NCBI GenBank assembly: GCA_954871525.1 | Contig: OX940868.1 | Location: forward strand, 18,037,056 to 18,101,055 | Length of the DNA: 64,000 nucleotides | Direction: 5' to 3' | Origin: Parietaria judaica | Lineage: Eukaryota; Streptophyta; Magnoliopsida; Rosales; Urticaceae | In this document: piece after piece, positions 58,801 through 64,000 of the stretch | How positions within the stretch are numbered: position 1 is the stretch's first letter | Layout of the letters: every line of letters starts with the position of its first letter | The notes under the pieces: model-generated | Seen by the model: only the letters and a program-made list of their open reading frames with translations | Told to the model about the DNA's origin: nothing | The model's database searches: none | Program-made: the position numbers and the translations under genes

Positions 58801-61633
58801 AAGCCATATGTGCAGTGCTTATGTCGGTTTTATGTAATTAGTAAAAAAAATGCTCGCACGTACCCCGTATGTAGTATGAACTATAATTTCCGTGCAGAAC
58901 CAGAATGGGTTTCCTTCTCTAGTTGGTGGTGTTCCTCCTGATGCCTTCAGCGAAACGGGACAGCTGTGGGGCAAGTATGAATCGTTCTGGACCGTTTCTA
59001 TTTCAAAATTCACTTGATCTTTTGTTTCTATCCGTACTATAATTCTCATTATGTATTTATTGCAAAATACTTAATATATCATCTGGTTTTGGCTTGCTGA
59101 ACTTTTTCCCAAAAGCCCTCTTTACAATTGGCAAGCAATGGAGAAAGACGGGTTTTCTTGGTGGGTCCGCCGCTTGCAACGCGCACAGGATCTGTACGAT
59201 GAGTTCAGGATAGACCATTTCAGAGGATTTGCCGGTTACTGGGCTGTTCCTTCAGGTGAGCGCGAGACTCGTTGATAATATTAAAGCATTTTGTTGGAAT
59301 GCAAGAAAGTATCAAAGCACTAATACATACTTATATCAACAGATGCCAAATTTGCAACAGTAGGACGATGGAAGGTCAGTCTATTTGTCAGAGCTTGTTA
59401 TGTTTTAGTAGAAAGCTGGAATATCTGTTATTAATTCAGAAATGTATAGTTTGGTGCAATAAAGAATAATTACAGATTAATAATGGATCTTGGAATCAGG
59501 AAATAATTAGTTGATAAACAAAAATAACTTCTAAAAGTTGCCATTTTTTTTGGCCATCTAATTAAAGCTGTATAAACAAAAATATTCTACATATAATAAA
59601 CATCAAAGCACAGTTAATTCGAAGTGCCCATCCGTTTTACGTGACTATGGCCATAAAATCATTATTGGTTTTTTTCAGGCGGGACCTGGAAAATCATTAT
59701 TCGATGCTATCAATAGAGCCGTTGGAAACATGAACATCATTGCAGAAGATTTGGTAAAACACAATTCTGAATGAGACTTTTCTTTTTCTGGATTTGTAAG
59801 CAATTGGTTGCGGTTTTATAATTTTGTTTTTACGTTATAGGGGGTTATAACAGAGGATGTCGTTGATCTGAGGAAATCCATCGGGGCACCTGGAATGGCA
59901 GTCCTTCAGTTTGGTATTATTCATATTAGTTATATATTTTATATGTGGTTCAGGAACATATTATTCGACATATAATAAACATTAAATCAAATAATAATGC
60001 TTGGATATTGCTCTATCTTAATACCTGGTCTGTCCAGGATTTGGAAGTGATGCTAGGAACCCGCATTTACCGCATAATCAGGAAAGCAATCAAGTCGTGT
60101 ACACCGGAACTCATGATAACGACACGGTAAAAGACCCTTTCACTGGAACCTTACGATTAATTAGTATTAATAATTTATTATATTTTAATTTGATCAGATT
60201 TGATTTAGTTTATTATTTAGTTTCCTCCTTTTAGATATATCAGAATATTCTCATTAGCTCTACGTACTCTTTTATATTATTTTATTTTATAGTTATGAAG
60301 ACTAATGTAGATTTTGAAAATACAAATAGAACCTCATAAAATGTAAACTAGATAAATTGATAACCTGTATTAAATTATATTTTAATCTGGTCCCGACTCT
60401 GTAAAACCCTGATGAATGAATACTCGATAAGTTAATAATCTTGATAATATAGTAAAACTCTATGATCCGCGCGTTATTAATATATGGAGGTTCTACTGAA
60501 CATGGTATTGCAAAAAAGAGTCTTTGGCAGCTGGATTTGACGCAGCCACTTTGATCTACGAGAAGTATTTTTACTCAACAATTCCCGAAAGTATCGTCCT
60601 AATCGCGTTTCCTTCGTCACACAGATCTGTGGCTGGTGGGACAACTTGCCAGAAGCAGAGAAGTCCAATGTGAGTGATACTACTTTATCTTCTTCACCAT
60701 TTCTAGTTTAAGTACCAATGTTTTGAACCTCTTATTGATATTTTAGAGGACTAATTGGTTTTCAGGTCCTTAAATACCTTTCAATCACCAACCAAGATGA
60801 TATCTCTTGGGAGCTTATCAAAGCTGCGCTATTCTCGGTTGCCCGAACAGCGATAATACCGATGCAAGACATTCTCAGGCTCGGGAACTCAGCAAGGATG
60901 AACATTCCTGCCACTCAGGTAAACGCTGATTGAATCATAAATAATTAAAATAACCAGAGACAAGGTCAACTGAAATTAGTAGTAGAAAAATGGCGGTAAC
61001 GGGTTCTGCGTGCTCGGTTTCGTTTTACAGAACTCTCTCTGTTAAATATCTTACACCTTTCTCTATGTTTTAAGGGCAAAATTGTCATTTTACATAATTG
61101 TTGATGAATTTTTGCACCTAACTCCTAAAATTTCCCAGCAGATTGACATAATTATTAAATAACAAATTTTTCTTTGAAATTTAAGAAAAACCTTAGTACA
61201 TATGGTTGCGAGAGCCCACTGAGACAATGCGACAAGTTCGGAAAGAAAAAAGGATGATTACTCTAATAAATCAGGGCGGGCCTTTCAATATTGAATTTAT
61301 TTTCTTCGTGTGTTGTTTAAAATACAAAAACTTTGCGAAAACGGTCGCGGTCAAATCTAGTTTCGATATAGACGAGTCCATACCGCCAGACCTTACCGAA
61401 ATACAATTTTAGACATGGCTTTGGTCTGAAAACTCTGGCTATACGTGTTGTTTCTTTTCACCTCCCTGTCATGAGAATGACATCTTTCTCGGATTTAGGC
61501 CTCTAACCGTAGTGTTTTTTATCCACAGTTCGGCAATTGGGGTTGGAGGGTTCCGAACTCAGTGAGCTTCGACAGCTTGGACGACGAGGCGTCGGATCTA
61601 AGGGATCTTCTGTCAATGTACGGCCGGTTGTAA
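55860..61633 (+). CDS. DPE1: 4-alpha-glucanotransferase, plastidic (disproportionating enzyme 1)
   Basis: This GH77 enzyme of the stroma transfers glucan units between malto-oligosaccharides, releasing glucose during starch breakdown. Sixteen exons: 55860-56210, 56424-56486, 56829-56917, 57023-57083, 57678-57756, 58152-58288, 58640-58798, 58898-58974, 59116-59255, 59343-59374, 59679-59753, 59841-59913, 60038-60126, 60625-60669, 60766-60918 and 61529-61633. The frame is open for 575 residues, the usual length. An Ala/Ser-rich transit peptide covers about the first 55 residues. Family motifs are GVLLHPTSFRGPHGIGDLG, GDMPIYVG and FRIDHFRGF. The expected catalytic residues are D372 (RIDHF), E419 (IIAEDLG) and D472 (THDND). 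The C-terminus is DLLSMYGRL. Intron 13 is about 500 bases and holds a MITE remnant; intron 4 carries repeat-like DNA. Confidence 0.96.
60330..60500. mobile_element. MITE remnant in DPE1 intron 13
   Basis: AACCTCATAAAATGTAAACT, CTGGTCCCGACTCTGTAAAA and TGGAGGTTCTACTG are terminal and internal words of the AGTAAAACC MITE family (complete at 10500-10953). It is degenerate, lies wholly in the intron and leaves both splice sites intact. Confidence 0.5.
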
Positions 61634-62380
61634 CTGAGGCTTCATGGTTTGATTTTTAAGAAAATTTAGCTCACTAAGCTTTTTGATTGGTGGAAATGGT
61701 CCACATTGATTTGCAATAAAGGAGCTCAACAGACTCAAATTTGGTCTATTGATCATCTTTAAATCATCACAAATGTTGAAAATACTTGGAAGAGAATTAT
61801 AAAGATACGCAAATTTGGTCAACCTTTATGATTATGACCAAACTTCTAGATGGAAATTTTGATTATTTTATTTATTATTTGATAAATTCTATATTAATCA
61901 TAAGATTTTAGACTTTCAAATATCTCAAAATACTTAAATAAATGAAAAAGGTTTATATGCATTAAAATGTACACTCACCTCAATTTCATTGTGTCTTTTC
62001 TTACTTCATCCCTTGAATGTTTGATTTCAGTTTGATATTTATTAATTTTGATTATTGGCATCATTTTTAATCTTAAAGAGATAGCAATCTGAAAAAAAAT
62101 TGATCATGAACAATAGTCAAATTTTTCGATAAGCTAATACATAATATGCCAAATTTTTATTGACGCAAGTTTTTTTTTTTTTTTTTCTCTCTATCACGTT
62201 GCACGTTAAATGTTTGTAAAAATACAAAAAAAAGTCTAAATCAGTGTTTAAATCAAAGCAAAACATCTAAATCAGTTGATTGATAAGTTAAGTGTATTTT
62301 TTTTTAAATTAACCTTTTTCTTGAGGTGTCTTTTTTTTTTTTTACCAGTAGGCTCTGATATGATATTTGGTACTATAAAT
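61634..62380. other. DPE1 3' flank and AT-rich spacer
   Basis: The 3' untranslated region of DPE1 is followed by AT-rich DNA with T runs (62170-62187). No gene is seen. Confidence 0.4.
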
Positions 62381-62419
62381 TATATATATATATATATATA
62401 TATTCTTAAAAATATTTTA

Positions 62420-62610
62420 TATTTTTTCCATCGATAAATGATAAATCTATGAATAACCGATTAATCTGTCGATAGGTTTTGATAAGTATCGATAGTGATA
62501 ATATGAAAATTTATACATTATTCATCAATAAACTCGACATCAAACGATAAATACCTTGATACGATAACCGATTTATCAAGAAAAAAAGAAAGATAACCGG
62601 TTTATCAAGA
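62420..62610. repeat. Fragment related to the hAT relic at 18547
   Basis: ATAACCGATTTATC, GATTAATCTGTCGATAGGTT and repeated ATCGATA words recall the subterminal region near 20800-20960 (AACCTATCGATTAATCCGTC, GATAACCGATTTATCGG). No termini can be defined. Confidence 0.45.
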
Positions 62611-62904
62611 AAGAAGAAAAAGAAATATAACATGAACATTGAACATGAGCAATGATAAGTTTCTTCGTTTTTCATTGTTATTCTACGTTTCCACGGTGAT
62701 CGAAATCTTTTCTCTTTTCTTTATACTTTTCCATGGAAAAACTACCAAAAATCTACTTGCTTTTTTCGAAATTTTTTGTGAGTAAATTATCGAAAATCGA
62801 CGAAAATTTCCTCGAGGTATATCCTTGGTATAAAGATAAGTAAAGACACTAAATGAGGAAGAGGAATAACTATGCATCAAGTGAAGTTACTATTTCATGT
62901 TTAT

Positions 62905-63027
62905 GTTTATGTTTGAGAACATTGGCTAAATTTACATATGTAAAGGGAGCACACATTTGCATCCCATAAATTTGAACTCGTGACCTCTTGATATGTAATA
63001 GAGTTACCACTAAGCCACTCAAACTCG
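62905..63027 (-). mobile_element. tRNA-derived SINE-like sequence
   Basis: On the minus strand GAGTGGCTTAGTGGTAACTC (A-box-like) and GAGGTCACGAGTTCAAATTT (B-box-like) are followed by TTTACATATGTAAATTTAGC. It matches the copy at 52770-52890. Borders are approximate. Confidence 0.6.
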
Positions 63028-63509
63028 AATATAAAAATGGGTTAATGAGCGAAGTGCCCATTATGTGTCAAACATTTTTAAGAACTACTCATTGTTTGTA
63101 TTTTTCACACATGAGTATTTCTTTAAATGTTTGACATAAAATAGAAATTTGGTACAATTTCTATAATAATAACTTGCATCTTCCATAGTTTATCCCCATT
63201 ATTCTTGCTTTGTTTTTTTTCCGTTCTAATTACACTTTCAACACCATTTATCCCAATGGATAATGACCCCCATATATATAGATTTGTAAGAGAGCTTTTA
63301 TTAATACTAGTTCACTATAATATTAACCCTACCATTCTTATATAATAAGAAAGAGAACATCCACCAAAATAATCATAATATCACCCAAGCCCCTCAAAGT
63401 TTCAAAATGTTCCACTATTGCCCATCTTCATTCAAACCATACAGCAAACCCCTCCATATATATATACAGTACACTAACTCCGTTCACTCAGTCACACTCC
63501 ACAGCGACG
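63028..63509 (+). promoter_or_regulatory. Upstream region of the ATRIP-like gene
   Basis: AT-rich DNA ends in a TATA-like CCATATATATATACAG at about 63452-63467, some 45 bases ahead of the start codon at 63510. It fits a short leader. Confidence 0.5.
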
Positions 63510-63896
63510 ATGAGCGACGAAGGGTTCGAAGAATGGGACGCAGAGTTCCTCGACCAGCTCATCCAGGTCGAAGAGCTCGCTCTCTCCGCTTCCTCCTCCT
63601 CCGCCATCCCCAACCACAAGCCCCTCCCTTCTCTCCATCGCCGCCGTCACGATCCGCCTCCTCCGCCGCCGGAGCCCGACTCTCGCCGCAGCTTCTCCTA
63701 CTCCCCGCCGCGCGAGCTCTCCCAGAGGACCGCTCGCTCCTCCGAAGACAGGGACCTCGAGATCGTCGGCCTCAAGGTTAGGGTTTCGGGACTGGTACTT
63801 CCTCGACGGAGTTTTTTCGGGGTTTTGATTGGATTGTTTGGATTTTTTTGGATGCAGAAAGAGCTTGGACGCGTCTCGAAGCAGCTTTCGGACCTG
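63510..63896 (+). CDS. ATRIP-like DNA damage checkpoint protein, N-terminal part (3' end outside window)
   Basis: Exon 1 is 63510-63776 and exon 2 is 63858-63896, with further exons beyond the window. The 102 visible residues begin MSDEGFEEWDAEFLDQLIQV. A proline-rich stretch with PPPPPPEP follows, then SFSYSPPRELSQR and DLEIVGLKKELGRVSKQLSD, which looks like the start of a coiled coil. The order (acidic W-D-x-x-F-L-D-Q start, SPPRELSQR, coiled coil) fits plant ATRIP (Arabidopsis SUV2/HUS2), the partner that recruits the ATR kinase to RPA-coated single-stranded DNA. The assignment is from memory of the family and only the N-terminus is available. Confidence 0.65.
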
Positions 63897-64000
63897 GTAT
63901 GTTCCTGCTTTTTTTTCTAAACCAAGTTCGTATCTTTTCATGGAACAGTTTTCCGCCATTTCAATGGAGTTTTGGTAGTCTTTGGAGCCTCACATTGTGT

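Overview
The window is nuclear DNA of a flowering plant, most likely a eudicot. Genes are split by short GT-AG introns. The proteins are plant types: a DYW-class PPR protein, an extra-large G protein, a plastid disproportionating enzyme and a plant-type dihydrodipicolinate reductase. The long AT-rich spaces hold plant DNA transposons, SINEs and a solo LTR. The species cannot be named from the sequence alone.

Genes in order: (1) the 3' part of phosphomevalonate kinase (+, 1-1918); (2) a single-exon DYW-type PPR protein (-, 2508-4325), convergent with it; (3) 4-hydroxy-tetrahydrodipicolinate reductase of lysine synthesis (-, 12723-15443, 8 exons, 319 aa); (4) an extra-large G-alpha protein, XLG3-like (+, 22164-26701, 8 exons, 862 aa); (5) an intact hAT transposase of 846 aa (+, 33421-35961) inside a complete element; (6) proteasome lid subunit RPN9 (-, 41653-45559, 6 exons, 386 aa); (7) a 78-aa putative secreted peptide (+, 46601-46837); (8) an uncharacterised 154-aa plant protein (-, 49491-51241, 3 exons); (9) plastid 4-alpha-glucanotransferase DPE1 (+, 55860-61633, 16 exons, 575 aa); (10) the 5' end of an ATRIP-like DNA-damage checkpoint gene (+, from 63510, leaving the window). 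Exon joins were read by eye; each multi-exon model keeps an open frame and gives a protein close to the usual family length where one is known. The host genes are unrelated housekeeping, signalling and metabolic genes, with no operon-like or cluster logic.

The spaces between genes are rich in transposons, and several insertions can be proven from target-site duplications (TSDs). The 3.5-kb hAT (32903-36405) has an exact 8-bp TSD, matching ends and an uninterrupted transposase, so it may be recent and autonomous. It sits inside a 90-bp tandem repeat. Two deleted hAT elements (16484-17152 with an exact TSD, 40298-40582 with 7 of 8) and a larger nested hAT relic (18547-20966) are also present. 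Four fold-back elements (5059-6857, 7923-8391, 28455-29298, 53648-54627) share a GGG(T/A)(T/A)AA...GCGGC-like terminus. Two of them have exact 9-bp TSDs, pointing to Mutator-type transposition. A solo LTR (51761-52665) has a perfect 5-bp TSD. Three tRNA-derived SINE-like sequences and one element with a TAA TSD complete the picture.

The least explained parts are a diverged repeat family with a partly shared short reading frame (about 30.6, 31.7, 32.2 and 40.2 kb), the small secreted-peptide gene at 46.6 kb, and the fold-back family. I see no CRISPR, phage, bacterial defence or other clearly new multi-gene system.
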